This document shows positions 18,570-29,288 of a stretch of DNA of 64,000 bases, piece by piece. Numbering within the stretch: position 1 is the first letter of the stretch; each line of letters starts with the position of its first letter. Under the pieces are notes generated by a model. It made no database searches and had not been told where the DNA came from. It saw only the letters and a program-made list of their open reading frames with translations. Source of the DNA: Cytobacillus oceanisediminis (GTDB lineage: Bacteria > Bacillota > Bacilli > Bacillales > Cytobacillaceae); assembly GCF_004366035.1 (NCBI RefSeq), contig NZ_SOEE01000001.1, positions 496,001 to 560,000 on the forward strand, in the 5' to 3' direction. The translations under genes and the position numbers were made by a program.

Positions 18570-18654
18570 AGGACACCTCTTTCTTATTTGTATAAAGTAA
18601 AGCTTTATGAACTTAACAGCTGTCTACCCACAGTGCTTCCGTTTTTCTGTGAAC

Positions 18655-18860
18655 ATAAAAAACTCCCGTCTCTATGCCCAATGGCATAGGGACGAGAGTT
18701 TACCCGCGGTTCCACCCTATTTGCTGCGATTTTGACCGCAGCCTCTTTAGTTGTCGATAGACAATATTGCTCTGGAGCGCCCTTCCTTAACCATCCATGC
18801 CCGGCTCCCACTATCCCGGGTTCGCTTTAAATAGAAAAGGTTAAGTACTCTTCTCCTTCA
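18655..18860 (-). ncRNA. T-box leader (tRNA-Gly sensing) of glyQS
   Basis: The T-box sequence GGGTGGAACCGCGGGT is present around 18702-18718. Stem I landmarks AGCGAACCCGGGATAGTGG and GGAGCCGGG match the glyQS class. A candidate GGC specifier lies at 18779-18781. The terminator has arms AACTCCCGTCTC and GACGAGAGTT with an inner stem, followed by six T on the minus strand. Uncharged tRNA-Gly should stabilise the antiterminator and allow glyQS expression. About 90 bp separate it from the glyQ start. Confidence 0.93.
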
Positions 18861-18885
18861 CAGCAATTATATTTTATTAATTTGA

Positions 18886-18914
18886 ATCATAGCGGAATGG
18901 ATTTGAATTGTCAA
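18886..18914 (-). promoter_or_regulatory. Sigma-A promoter of T-box-glyQS
   Basis: TTGACA (18909-18914) and TATGAT (18886-18891) on the minus strand, spaced by exactly 17 bases, directly upstream of the T-box leader. Confidence 0.85.
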
Positions 18915-18955
18915 TAATAACAAAAGCCAATGCGCTTCGATTATAAAGGAACGCA

Positions 18956-19708
18956 TTACATTAAATCATTAAACTTAGCCATTTGATTCAGAAACTTCTT
19001 TGTCTTCAAGTTTAAGCCTGAATACTCTTCATAATAGGCAGAAATAATCTTTTTCAATTCAGCTTTGGTTTCCGGTTTGACAGAGATATTGCCGAGCCGG
19101 GACAAGTCAAAAAAATAAAACAGGCGAAGCAGCTTAATAGTCGCCTGGGACACTTTATAATGATAGGGATCCTTATCAAGGCAGCGGTGACAAATCAGAC
19201 CGTTTTCCCGGATAGAAAATGCAAAATGCCCGTCAGTGCTTCCGCAGACAGAACATTGATCAAGTACTGGATATAAACCCAGGGCATTCAGCATTTTCAT
19301 TTCATAAATGTTTGTGAGAATCTCCGGGTCATACCCTTCGTTTATTAAATTTAGCGTTTGATACAGCAATTCGAACAAGAATGGATTGGGCTTCTTATCC
19401 TCAATGCTTTTATCAGTCAAATCGACAATATAGCTTGCATATGCCGTCAGAAAAATATCTTCTTTAATGGACCGCATAGATGAAATCATGTCCCCCTGCT
19501 GCAGGGTACCCAATCCGCTTCCACGCTGAACTAAGAAATTCCCGTATGTAAAAAGCTGGGTGACAGCAGCAAGTCTGCTGTTCGGCTTTTTCGCTCCTCG
19601 TGCCATCACACCAACTTTTCCCCATTCACGGGTATATAAAGTAACAATCTTATTTGTTTCACTATAATTAGTTGTCCTGATGACGATGCCTTCACATTTA
19701 TCAAGCAA
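18956..19708 (-). CDS. recO: DNA repair protein RecO
   Basis: Recombination mediator that loads RecA at gaps together with RecR; about 250 residues. The N-terminal OB fold reads [19 protein letters not shown] and [15 protein letters not shown] zinc-finger-like CSVCGS...CHRC cluster lies at residues about 149-178. I prefer the TTG at 19708: it gives an N-terminus matching B. subtilis RecO (MLTKCEGIV), and GGATGGTG is six bases upstream. The alternative ATG 19720 has no good site. It follows yqzL by 30 bp. Confidence 0.92.
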   Translation of the reverse strand: MLDKCEGIVIRTTNYSETNKIVTLYTREWGKVGVMARGAKKPNSRLAAVTQLFTYGNFLVQRGSGLGTLQQGDMISSMRSIKEDIFLTAYASYIVDLTDKSIEDKKPNPFLFELLYQTLNLINEGYDPEILTNIYEMKMLNALGLYPVLDQCSVCGSTDGHFAFSIRENGLICHRCLDKDPYHYKVSQATIKLLRLFYFFDLSRLGNISVKPETKAELKKIISAYYEEYSGLNLKTKKFLNQMAKFNDLM

Positions 19709-19738
19709 CCGTGACACCATCCCTGTCTTTCGACAAAC

Positions 19739-19882
19739 CTATGAGATGGGAAAATCAGCTTCTGCTAGCTCTTCATCATTGCTGCCGGGTATATCCTGAG
19801 TTTCCTTTTCTAGCTCCTTGAAGAGAAGATATGTGTCAATATTTCCTGTCTGGGAAAACACTCTCCAGGTAAAATCCATCAT
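19739..19882 (-). CDS. yqzL: YqzL family small protein
   Basis: A 47-residue protein (46 if the second ATG is used) that starts with MMDFTWRVFSQTGNID and continues TYLLFKELEKE, very similar to B. subtilis YqzL. It lies between era and recO, where yqzL is conserved across Bacillaceae. AAAGGTGGGG provides the ribosome site. The function is unknown; the tail is acidic. Confidence 0.9.
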   Translation of the reverse strand: MMDFTWRVFSQTGNIDTYLLFKELEKETQDIPGSNDEELAEADFPIS

Positions 19883-20042
19883 CGAAAACCCCACCTTTCA
19901 GTTATTTCAACTAGCAATTTCTTTATCCCAATACATTTATCTATATCATAGCCTGTCTTTGTAAAATCATGAGACGAAAATATTGTCAATCACCTGTATG
20001 CATATAAATCAGAAATGAATAATAATGTAATTAGGGCTGGGT

Positions 20043-21420
<1,378 letters not shown>

Positions 21421-21598
21421 CTACTGGGCCTTGTGAAATTAAGCAATGCGCTCAATAGCTTCTTCGGTAAGAAGCAGCCGCTTCTCTTTTATTTTACAAC
21501 ATTTTACTTTGATTTTCATCGTTTGTAGCAAAAACGTAATAAAAAAATTGAATTTTCTAAAAATATCTAGGCTGATTTAATTTTGAACCAGGCCATTG

Positions 21599-21691
21599 TT
21601 ATAAAATGAGATTCCACAACATCTCCTCAGCATGCAATATTAACTGCTGTTCTGTCATTTTAGCGGATTCAGTGAGTGTTTTCAAATCCAT
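21599..21691 (-). CDS. Tiny open frame, 30 residues, not recognised
   Basis: ATG at 21691 to TAA at 21599. The predicted peptide is protein-like, with MDLKTLTESAKMTEQQ followed by an amphipathic LILHAEEMLWNLIL. I do not recognise it. No good ribosome site precedes either in-frame ATG, so it may be a gene relic or chance. It lies in the enlarged gap between dgkA and cdd. Confidence 0.25.
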   Translation of the reverse strand: MDLKTLTESAKMTEQQLILHAEEMLWNLIL

Positions 21692-21743
21692 GCTCTATAT
21701 TTTTTTCAGCATAATTCAGACTTTGCTGTGTATATAGCAATAC

Positions 21744-21774
21744 CAAAAAGAAAAGCTGCCCATCCGGACAGCTT
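21744..21774 (-). terminator. Terminator after dgkA
   Basis: Arms AAGCTG-CCC and GG-CAGCTT with a short loop, followed on the minus strand by a T-rich tract, just after the dgkA stop. Confidence 0.75.
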
Positions 21775-21778
21775 CACA

Positions 21779-22171
21779 TTACTGCGAAAATATGAGAATT
21801 TTAGGAAGAAATATAACTCCGCCTATAATTACACTTACAATTGCATACACCAGTACTGCTCCGGCAGCAATATCCTTTGCTTGCTTTGCAAGGGGATGAT
21901 ACTCTTCTGTAACCAGATCCACAACCCTTTCAATGGCTGTGTTCAGCAGTTCGAGTGAGAGCATGCCCCCGATGGCCAGGAGAATGATCATCCATTCAAG
22001 CCTGGAAATGCCAATGAATACCCCAAACATAATAACAGCTATCGACACTGCCAAATGGATCTGCAGATTCCTTTCATCCAATACTGCTGCCCTAATGCCG
22101 GAAAAAGCAAACGCAAAGGATTTTAGGACACTGTGTTTTCGGACCTTTCTATCTTGTGAGCCCGAATTCAT
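21779..22171 (-). CDS. dgkA: Undecaprenol kinase / diacylglycerol kinase-type (DgkA)
   Basis: A small integral membrane kinase of 130 residues. In Gram-positive bacteria this family phosphorylates undecaprenol for cell-envelope carrier lipid recycling. Motifs: FAFSGIRAAVLDERNLQIH, then helix LAVSIAVIMFGVFIG, and ELLNTAIERVVDLVTEEYHPLAKQAKD with the conserved active-site glutamates. Three membrane segments are visible. The gene overlaps the end of ybeY by 23 bases. Confidence 0.93.
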   Translation of the reverse strand: MNSGSQDRKVRKHSVLKSFAFAFSGIRAAVLDERNLQIHLAVSIAVIMFGVFIGISRLEWMIILLAIGGMLSLELLNTAIERVVDLVTEEYHPLAKQAKDIAAGAVLVYAIVSVIIGGVIFLPKILIFSQ

Positions 22172-22619
22172 CTAATATATCCTTTTGGCGGGAAAACATT
22201 TTTTTCTCATCTTCTGGATTTTCATGATCATATCCAAGAAGATGAAGGAAGCCATGGACCGCCAAAAAACCAAGCTCCCTTATAAAAGAGTGACCGTACT
22301 CCTCCGCCTGCTCCTTCGCCTTTGCAACTGAGATAATGATATCCCCCAGGACTCTCGGCATATCGGCACCAATCAGCTCGATTTCCCCTTCACCCAACTC
22401 TTCCATTGCAAAAGAAATAACATCTGTCGGCCGATCTTTATCCCGATACTCCCTGTTAATTTCGCGGATGCGTTCATTGGTCACAAATGTGATGGATACT
22501 TCGCTTTCCGGCTCCACAGATTCTTTAGAGGCAGCAAAATTAATTAGCTCTTCAATTTTGGCTATAGCATTTTCCTGAAGCTCATTTGTTTCGTCCAAAA
22601 AATCAATATTTAAATTCAT
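22149..22619 (-). CDS. ybeY: Endoribonuclease YbeY
   Basis: Zinc-dependent RNase for 16S rRNA 3' maturation and ribosome quality control; 156 residues. The zinc site is H122-x3-H126-x5-H132 in HGFLHLLGYDH. RPTDVISFAM is also conserved. It overlaps pgpH by four bases (ATGA) at its start and dgkA by 23 at its end, so it is part of a coupled chain. Confidence 0.96.
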   Translation of the reverse strand: MNLNIDFLDETNELQENAIAKIEELINFAASKESVEPESEVSITFVTNERIREINREYRDKDRPTDVISFAMEELGEGEIELIGADMPRVLGDIIISVAKAKEQAEEYGHSFIRELGFLAVHGFLHLLGYDHENPEDEKKMFSRQKDILDEFGLTR

Positions 22620-24808
22620 GCCTGTTTCACCTTCTGTTTTGTCATTTCAGGATACTCGATACGTGAATGGAAAATCCCGTTTAACGTTTCGCAGAACGAG
22701 TGTGAAACGGTTTCCAGCTCTTTTAAGGTTAAATCACATTCATTCAGCTGTCCATCCTGAAGTCTGTCTGCGATTATCTTTTTGACCAGTTCCTCTATTT
22801 GTTCTGTTGTAGGATGCGCCATTGAACGGACTGCAGCTTCCACACTATCAGCAATCCCAATTACTGCCGACTCTTTTGATTGCGGTTTTGGTCCCGGATA
22901 GCGATAGTCCTCTTCCTTTACTTCCAGTCCATTCTGTTTTGCTTTGTAGTAAAAATATTTCAGCAATGTTGTTCCATGATGCTGTTCGGCAATATCCACT
23001 ATCTCCTTCGGCATCTTATGTTTCCTCAGCATTTCAGCACCATCGGCAGCATGGGCTATAATAATATTCTTGCTGGTCTGCGGAGGGAGGCGGTCATGCG
23101 GATTTTCAATATTAACCTGATTCTCGATAAAAAACTGCGGCCGCTTTGTTTTACCGATATCGTGATAATAGCATCCCACCCTTGCCAGAAGGCCATTCGC
23201 CCCAATAGCTTCACACGCTGACTCGGAAAGATTGGCAACCATTACACTATGATGGTAAGTTCCGGGAGACTCGGTCAGTATCTTTCTCAGCAGAGGATGA
23301 TTAGGATTAGAGAGTTCTATCAGCCTCATAGTAGACAAAATTCCAAAACCTGCCTCGAAATACGGCAGCAGGCCAATTGCCAGCACAGCAGACGAAATGC
23401 CTGAAATCAGAGCGATAACAAAGTAAAAGCCATATTCAATCGTATCATAGTGGCCGTTTCTTAAGAAAAGCATTGAAAAGATAACAAGGATGTTTACTGC
23501 GGATACAAATAAACCAGCCTGCAAGATTTTGGAGCGGCGATTCTGCTTGCTCAAAAACAATATGGCAGCCAAGCCGCTGCAGAGGATGTAAATGGCTGAT
23601 GTAAGCTGAAATGTACCCGTGACGCCTTCATTAAAAATTACACTTCCTGCAATAGCCATAATGATCGTATAGTACATGGCAAGCTTTTCATCAATTAGTA
23701 TTTTGATCAGCATAGCTCCCATGGCTGCAGGGTAAATGTATCCTATTTCTGAATAATCAGCATATTGGAACAGACTGATGACCTTCATCAGCAATATGGA
23801 TAAGATAAAAATAAGGCTAAACAGCAATAGATAACTTTGCTTTAATTCGCGCTGCACGTTCATTTCATGGAAATAATAATAAAGGGCCGATAAGACAATG
23901 ACGATTATCAGCGATAGCCCGATAAAAGGCTGAATCGAATTAACGCTGTCAAGGAGTCCGACAAGTTCCAGCTGCCTGTAAATGTCCCGGCTGATCAGCT
24001 GATTTTCTTCAACGATTATCTGTCCCTGCAGGATTTTAACCGGCTCGACACTCTCAACAGTCTGCTGCCGTAATTCTTCCGTGGCAGCAGGATCATAAAA
24101 TTGATTTTGATATATAGCATAACGTCCCAGTTCTATTGCAGCTTTTTTCAAATCTGAATTCAAGCTGGTGAACTTCAGTTCTTCTTCAACCCGCTTTTTT
24201 GCGTTCTCCACCTGTTCAGCCGGAATTTCATTATTCATAATTTTATTGATGGCCGTTACCGTAAGGTCTTTTGCAATGCTCAGCTCTCCCTCCTTTGCCT
24301 GCAGCAAAGAAAGGAAAACCCCATCTGATACCTCACGTGTTACGTCATCAGTGAGCTTCTCCTTAACCATAGCCAATTTATCTTCAGGACCGGCTCCTGC
24401 AGGGTCTGGTGCCTCAACATCTTTATCGGCCTCATTTTGAGCATCTTTCTTTTTCTCTTCAATCTCTTCTTTTACTTCATCGTTCACTTCCGATACGGAT
24501 CCGAAAATGGAGGTTACCAGGTCAACTCTGTTTTGTGCAATCTCTTTTTTTACAACGTAAATATCCTTAACGTTATTTTCTGCTTCTTTTCTCTTTCTTT
24601 CTGTGCTAGCTTTATCCTCTACTGTTATTGGTGACCTTATAGTCTGTTCAGCAACAGAGAACAGACTTAAATCCAGCTTTTCAGGCTTAACATTACTATA
24701 CATGGAAAAATACATAACAATCCCCAAGAGAATAAATAAGAGAACACGAAAAAAGGTCATATTAAGCAAATTTCTGATTGTTGTCATACTCTGCTGAAGG
24801 TTTGGCAC
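22616..24808 (-). CDS. pgpH: Cyclic di-AMP phosphodiesterase PgpH (7TM-HD)
   Basis: Membrane phosphodiesterase that breaks down c-di-AMP; 730 residues. One N-terminal helix, a large extracellular 7TMR-HDED domain (about 45-290), seven transmembrane helices (about 300-490), and a cytoplasmic HD domain with HHSVMVANLSE, YYHDIGKTKRP, IIAHAADGAEM and QHHGTTLLKYF. Start GTG 24808 follows GGAGGGG by five bases. It lies between phoH and ybeY, as in B. subtilis (yqfF). Confidence 0.95.
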   Translation of the reverse strand: MPNLQQSMTTIRNLLNMTFFRVLLFILLGIVMYFSMYSNVKPEKLDLSLFSVAEQTIRSPITVEDKASTERKRKEAENNVKDIYVVKKEIAQNRVDLVTSIFGSVSEVNDEVKEEIEEKKKDAQNEADKDVEAPDPAGAGPEDKLAMVKEKLTDDVTREVSDGVFLSLLQAKEGELSIAKDLTVTAINKIMNNEIPAEQVENAKKRVEEELKFTSLNSDLKKAAIELGRYAIYQNQFYDPAATEELRQQTVESVEPVKILQGQIIVEENQLISRDIYRQLELVGLLDSVNSIQPFIGLSLIIVIVLSALYYYFHEMNVQRELKQSYLLLFSLIFILSILLMKVISLFQYADYSEIGYIYPAAMGAMLIKILIDEKLAMYYTIIMAIAGSVIFNEGVTGTFQLTSAIYILCSGLAAILFLSKQNRRSKILQAGLFVSAVNILVIFSMLFLRNGHYDTIEYGFYFVIALISGISSAVLAIGLLPYFEAGFGILSTMRLIELSNPNHPLLRKILTESPGTYHHSVMVANLSESACEAIGANGLLARVGCYYHDIGKTKRPQFFIENQVNIENPHDRLPPQTSKNIIIAHAADGAEMLRKHKMPKEIVDIAEQHHGTTLLKYFYYKAKQNGLEVKEEDYRYPGPKPQSKESAVIGIADSVEAAVRSMAHPTTEQIEELVKKIIADRLQDGQLNECDLTLKELETVSHSFCETLNGIFHSRIEYPEMTKQKVKQA

Positions 24809-25017
24809 ATTTACCCCTCCTGTCCTGGGTAAAAAAAATTCCAAAAAACTTTAAAAAGCATTCCAGTATTAATATGTAAAATCATAACAGCTTTGCTGAG
24901 AGTTTTCACCAAGAAAAAGGCCTATCTATTAACAGGTTACCTAAACATTTCGTTAATAGCAAATAATTCCATGATAATTCCTGCTGTCATTCATACCGGT
25001 AAAATTTTTTACTCAAC

Positions 25018-25043
25018 GAAAAAACCGCCAAAGCAGGCGGTTT
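25018..25043 (-). terminator. Terminator after phoH
   Basis: Arms AAACCGCC and GGCGGTTT around TGCTTT, with T residues following on the minus strand. It separates phoH from pgpH; 245 bp lie between the two genes. Confidence 0.85.
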
Positions 25044-25052
25044 AACGGGTCA

Positions 25053-26015
25053 TTAGTTATCTTCTTTTTCGTATGCCTGGATAATCCTGGCCACAAGCGG
25101 GTGCCGCACAACATCACTTTGTTCCAAATGAACGAAGGATAGCCCGCTTACACCCTTTAGTATATCTTCAGCCACTATCAGGCCCGATTTTACTCCTTTA
25201 GGAAGATCAACTTGTGTTCTGTCTCCAGTAATAATCATTTTTGAGCCGAAGCCAAGCCGGGTTAGAAACATCTTCATTTGGGCTTGAGTTGTATTTTGCG
25301 CTTCATCCAGAATGACAAAGGCATCATCTAAAGTTCTTCCGCGCATGTACGCAAGCGGTGCAATTTCAATTGTGCCTCTTTCAATCATTCTTTGTGTATG
25401 CTCTGCACCCAATATATCATGCAAAGCATCATACAATGGCCTTAAGTAAGGATCGACTTTTTCCTTCAGATCCCCCGGCAGAAAACCAAGGCTCTCGCCT
25501 GCTTCGACTGCAGGACGGGTAAGGATAATCCTTTTCACATTCCCATTTTTCAATGCATTAACAGCCATAACAACAGCCAAATATGTTTTGCCCGTTCCTG
25601 CTGGACCTATGCCAAAAACCAGATCATTCCCGCGGATTGCATGAATGTATTGACGCTGGCCTAATGTCTTAACACGAATGGATTTGCCTTTTGCATTTTT
25701 TGTGATTTCTTCTTCATATAAATCACTGAAATACTCAAGTGTACCCTTATGAGCCATTTGAAGAGCATACATAACGTCTCTCTGGCTTATATTTATTCCT
25801 TTCCGGATTACATAAAGCAGTTTATCCAGAACCTTTCCAACGAGTTCTACCTTGTCCATTTCTCCAGACACATAAACAGATTCTCCCCTGGTTACAATGG
25901 AAACATTCAGTTCTTGCTCAATAACTTTTAGGTTTGCATCCGAATTCCCCAATAGGGCAATTGCTTCGTTTGGGTCTTCTAGCTGCAGGTTCATTGTTTT
26001 CAAGTCTTCTGTCAT
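25053..26015 (-). CDS. phoH: PhoH-like ATPase
   Basis: A 320-residue PhoH family protein. The P-loop GPAGTGKT is at residues 137-144, and the Walker B DDAFVILDEAQN and RTQVDLP follow. An N-terminal KH-like region precedes the ATPase domain. PhoH proteins are thought to be RNA-linked ATPases, often beside ybeY as here; the exact role is not settled. The start ATG 26015 follows AAGGAGA and overlaps the yqfD end by four bases. Confidence 0.93.
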   Translation of the reverse strand: MTEDLKTMNLQLEDPNEAIALLGNSDANLKVIEQELNVSIVTRGESVYVSGEMDKVELVGKVLDKLLYVIRKGINISQRDVMYALQMAHKGTLEYFSDLYEEEITKNAKGKSIRVKTLGQRQYIHAIRGNDLVFGIGPAGTGKTYLAVVMAVNALKNGNVKRIILTRPAVEAGESLGFLPGDLKEKVDPYLRPLYDALHDILGAEHTQRMIERGTIEIAPLAYMRGRTLDDAFVILDEAQNTTQAQMKMFLTRLGFGSKMIITGDRTQVDLPKGVKSGLIVAEDILKGVSGLSFVHLEQSDVVRHPLVARIIQAYEKEDN

Positions 26016-27205
26016 TCCGAATCTCCTTGAATAATTGGTTGTCCTTCTGCAATATTCTCAATAATTTGGAAATGTATTGCTATAGTTACTTTACCATTGT
26101 CAATTGATTGGTGCAAAACTTTTTCTCCCATAACTTTAGCATTTTCATCTAAGCTGCTTTTTATTTTTTTTCTTGCCAAATCTTTTGCAGCTTCAAATCC
26201 CTCTTTATTGGAATAAATTCTTGTGACTTGCTCCCTTTCACGGAACGTTTTATTCACATATGAAATAGGAAGCTCCCATTTCAGGAATTTTACTCTTTGT
26301 TCCTTCTCCTCTAGTTCATACTCTTCAAACTCCAGGCTCCCAAACCCCCATATTGGGATCTCAAGATTTCCAATCGTAAGTGCATGCTTGACTTTTTCAT
26401 TCCCGCTGAATACTTTAAAAGTGCTCTTAAGCGGAAGAATGACTTCAGATTTATACCATGTTTCCCCGAAAATCTCCCCCTTCGAAGGAACAGTCTCTGT
26501 TTGGCCCTCTTTCCCGATTATCCCTGAGACCAAAAGCTGCCCTGGCTGAACATGATCGTGTATATCAACGACTGGACGCCCTTCTTCAACAAACATATCT
26601 ACAATGACTGCTTTCTTCTTTGCTACCAAATGGCGCGGACTTAAATACTCAGGCTTCTTAGGCTCATTTTTCTCTACGACCTGCAAATGGTAGGTTGTCC
26701 CTTTTAACTCCACACCTACCCAAGTAATTGCTTCAATATTGTTTGAAAGTTTACGCTGAATAGACTCCACGTTATCGACAAAGAACTGCAGCTTTCCTTT
26801 TTTTACCCCCATCTTGTCCAATTCTTTGATAATCTGATATTCAGTTGCAGGATTTGCACCCTTAATCTCTATTCCCCAAACCATATTGGATAAAAGGAGA
26901 ATGACTGCAAAAAATGCGAGGGCACCAGCAGCAAATCCGCTGTTTTTCAGCAGCCTTTTCATAAGGAATGGAGCTCCTGCCCGCTGCAGGAACTCGATTC
27001 TGCAATCGCTGTTCCTGGCGTGGCTCCTTATTTTTTTTACATCTTCCAATTTCATTTTGAAGGTGACTGATTGCGTTCCATGGTTTTTCACATTCCAGAT
27101 ATTGATTTCGCTGCGGGTAAGCGCATTAATAAACCTTTCTATTCCCTTCCCGCTTGCTTTAACTGTTACAAGGCCCCTGTAAAATTCGATCCACTGGTTC
27201 TTCAT
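26012..27205 (-). CDS. yqfD: Sporulation protein YqfD
   Basis: A 397-residue YqfD family protein of endospore formers. It has a basic N-terminal domain of about 85 residues, a single membrane helix (about 92-110, AAGALAFFAVILLLSNMVWG), and a large extracytoplasmic part. In B. subtilis it is transcribed with yqfC from a mother-cell sigma-E promoter and is needed for efficient sporulation. It is coupled to phoH (ATGA) and lies 18 bp after yqfC. Confidence 0.92.
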   Translation of the reverse strand: MKNQWIEFYRGLVTVKASGKGIERFINALTRSEINIWNVKNHGTQSVTFKMKLEDVKKIRSHARNSDCRIEFLQRAGAPFLMKRLLKNSGFAAGALAFFAVILLLSNMVWGIEIKGANPATEYQIIKELDKMGVKKGKLQFFVDNVESIQRKLSNNIEAITWVGVELKGTTYHLQVVEKNEPKKPEYLSPRHLVAKKKAVIVDMFVEEGRPVVDIHDHVQPGQLLVSGIIGKEGQTETVPSKGEIFGETWYKSEVILPLKSTFKVFSGNEKVKHALTIGNLEIPIWGFGSLEFEEYELEEKEQRVKFLKWELPISYVNKTFREREQVTRIYSNKEGFEAAKDLARKKIKSSLDENAKVMGEKVLHQSIDNGKVTIAIHFQIIENIAEGQPIIQGDSE

Positions 27206-27223
27206 TTCCTTCCCCCTGAATTC

Positions 27224-27514
27224 TTAATCAGTGTCTGAAATATAAGTTACTGAGTCAATTTTCCCCTCCAGCAGTATTTCTTCTGGCAGTATCGTTTTTA
27301 TGACGAAGGCTTTCCCTCTAATTAAAAGCTGCCCCTGCTTCAAAAGCAGTCTTAATTCCTTATCTGAAAAAGCCAATAATCCCCTGTGGTTCTCTATATA
27401 GATATGGATTTGTCCAATCATTGTGATGCGGGGCAGATCCATCATGACATCTTGAGGAAGCTCCATATTTTTAGTCATCCAGCCGCGGACGAATTGTCCC
27501 CACTTTTTTGCCAT
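27224..27514 (-). CDS. yqfC: Sporulation protein YqfC
   Basis: A 96-residue YqfC family protein. Conserved parts include LPQDVMMDLPRITMIG, IHIYIENHRGLLAF, ELRLLLKQGQLLIRG and the C-terminal ILLEGKIDSVTYI. It is probably a small beta-rich protein that works with YqfD. The ATG 27514 follows AAAGGGGG by nine bases; the earlier in-frame ATG overlaps that site. I could not identify a convincing sigma-E promoter. Confidence 0.9.
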   Translation of the reverse strand: MAKKWGQFVRGWMTKNMELPQDVMMDLPRITMIGQIHIYIENHRGLLAFSDKELRLLLKQGQLLIRGKAFVIKTILPEEILLEGKIDSVTYISDTD

Positions 27515-27614
27515 AAAAAAAGAACCCCCTTTCATCTCATATTTATGAAATGAACGGAGGTTCTAGCACTTATTTTTGATAAGAATAGAATGTATCAATT
27601 CTGAAGTTAGATAA

Positions 27615-27764
27615 CTGTCCGCTCCACAAGGAACGCTTCGACAGCAAATTCATCGCACGACCGAAAGCGGCAGCTTTTGGGATGCGCGCCATGCAGACGT
27701 TGCCACAGGACGTGGCGATCTTAGTCTGCGTTTCTTCGTGGGCAAGGCGCTTCCGCTTTTCTTA
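27615..27764 (-). repeat. Interspersed repeat family C, long copy, carrying the yqfB stop codon
   Basis: On the minus strand it begins TAAGAAAAGCGGAAGCGCC and ends near GGAGCGGACAG, with a 110-bp GC-rich core. The first three bases are the yqfB stop codon. The boundaries match the copies at 32.73 and 45.55 kb. Confidence 0.7.
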
Positions 27765-28235
27765 TTGTCTCCTGTTCAGGGATCGGTGAGGATTTTTTGA
27801 TCTTGGAGGCCCAAGAATTTCAGACAAGATAATTCCGTCAACAAGCGACTGTTTCCTAAGCTCAAAACTTCCTGCTCCTGATGGTTCCTTTGGCTGCTCT
27901 GCGTTTGTATTGGAAGCTGTTTTCGCTAATGTACTTGCTTTTCTTTCGACAGCTCTCCGCTGATTCTGAAGAGCCTTCATGCTTTCTTCAGCCTGCTGTT
28001 TACGCTGCCTGTATTCTTCTTCTATTCTTCTGGCTTTCTCTGCCTGCTGCCTGTATTCTTCTTTTAGCGTTACGGGCAATGCAGAATCTGCCGAAGTTCT
28101 TTCTGCCTGCTGCTCCTGCTGTAGTGAACGGGGAGTCTGTTTAACAGGCTTTTCCTTCTTCTTTTTTTTGAAGAAGGAGGAAATGAAAGCTATTAAGGCA
28201 ATGAGAATAAAAGGATTCTCCAATAAGAATTCCAA
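27762..28235 (-). CDS. yqfB: YqfB-like protein
   Basis: A 157-residue protein with an N-terminal membrane helix (residues 5-19, LLENPFILIALIAFISSFF), a KKKKKEK stop-transfer run, a Gln/Glu/Arg-rich coiled-coil region (about 55-105), and a conserved C-terminal motif LVDGIILSEILGPPRSKNP. The layout and place behind floA match B. subtilis YqfB, transcribed with yqeZ and yqfA. The function is unknown; association with FloA membrane domains is an inference from the operon. Confidence 0.75.
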   Translation of the reverse strand: MEFLLENPFILIALIAFISSFFKKKKKEKPVKQTPRSLQQEQQAERTSADSALPVTLKEEYRQQAEKARRIEEEYRQRKQQAEESMKALQNQRRAVERKASTLAKTASNTNAEQPKEPSGAGSFELRKQSLVDGIILSEILGPPRSKNPHRSLNRRQ

Positions 28236-28269
28236 GAGAGTTTCCTCCCTTCTCCCAATATGGGATCAT

Positions 28270-29268
28270 TTAGTCATTTTTGCGGCCATTTTTGCCGTCA
28301 TCACTCATATTGCCGATTGAGTCCCTCATTTCGGTATCAGCTGAGATGTTTTGGATATTCATATAATCCATTACACCAATATTTCCAGAACGGAGTGCTT
28401 CTGACATGGCAAGCGGCACCTGAGCCTCTGCTTCCACAACCTTCGCTCGCATTTCTTCAACGCGGGCTTTCATTTCCTGTTCTTGTGCTACTGCCATTGC
28501 ACGTCTTTCTTCCGCTTTAGCCTGGGCAATCTTCTTATCTGCTTCAGCCTGTTCAGTCTGAAGTTCCGCACCAATGTTTTTGCCGATATCCACATCTGCA
28601 ATATCAATCGAAAGGATTTCAAAAGCAGTGCCTGCGTCCAGACCTTTTGAGAGAACCGTCTGAGAAATCATATCTGGATTTTCCAAAACCTTTTTATGAT
28701 TATCAGATGAACCGATTGTAGATACGATCCCTTCCCCGACACGCGCTACGATCGTCTCCTCTCCGGCTCCCCCAACAAGACGGTCAATATTGGCTCTTAC
28801 AGTAATTCTGGCCTTAGCTTTTACCTCAATGCCATCCATCGCCACCCCTGCAATAAAAGGTGTTTCAATTACTTTAGGGTTAACGCTCATCTGCACTGCT
28901 TCCAAAACATCCCGGCCTGCCAAATCAATTGCGGCACTTCTCTCAAAACTTAAATCGATATTTGCACGATGGGCTGCAATCAATGCATTCACAACCCTGT
29001 CAACATTACCACCGGCTAAATAATGGCTTTCCAGCTGGTTTGTTGATACATTAAGCCCTGCTTTGTGGGCCTTAATTAACGGGTTAATAACACGGCTGGG
29101 GATAACCCGGCGTAGCCTCATTCCAATTAATGTAAAGATACTGACTCTGACACCTGCTGCCAATGCTGAAATCCACAGCATTACCGGTACAAAGGTGAAT
29201 AATATCCCAAGTAAAATGACACCAAGTACCACGGCAACCAGAACAAATACTGTCCCTGCTTCTAACAT
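28270..29268 (-). CDS. floA: Flotillin-like protein FloA
   Basis: A 332-residue membrane scaffold that forms functional microdomains with NfeD partners. It has an N-terminal hairpin of hydrophobic residues (about 4-50), an SPFH/PHB domain (about 55-230; [20 protein letters not shown]), and a C-terminal Ala/Glu-rich coiled coil ([18 protein letters not shown]). It lies 20 bp after yqeZ and before yqfB, and is probably driven by the sigma-W promoter upstream of yqeZ. Confidence 0.95.
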   Translation of the reverse strand: MLEAGTVFVLVAVVLGVILLGILFTFVPVMLWISALAAGVRVSIFTLIGMRLRRVIPSRVINPLIKAHKAGLNVSTNQLESHYLAGGNVDRVVNALIAAHRANIDLSFERSAAIDLAGRDVLEAVQMSVNPKVIETPFIAGVAMDGIEVKAKARITVRANIDRLVGGAGEETIVARVGEGIVSTIGSSDNHKKVLENPDMISQTVLSKGLDAGTAFEILSIDIADVDIGKNIGAELQTEQAEADKKIAQAKAEERRAMAVAQEQEMKARVEEMRAKVVEAEAQVPLAMSEALRSGNIGVMDYMNIQNISADTEMRDSIGNMSDDGKNGRKND

Positions 29269-29288
29269 ATTCCTACCTCCTGATGATT

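Noticed and set aside
21458..21494. Hairpins near GCTTCTTCGGTAAGAAGC as a plus-strand terminator
   Set aside because: No plus-strand gene leads into them and the T tract is interrupted.
27535..27600. Possible sigma-E promoter for yqfC-yqfD
   Set aside because: GATACATT and CATAAATA resemble the -10 but no matching -35 is found at the right distance.
27600..27770. Palindromic GC-rich block first considered as a CRISPR-like or tRNA region
   Set aside because: No direct repeats with spacers and no cloverleaf; it matches the ends of the interspersed family C instead.
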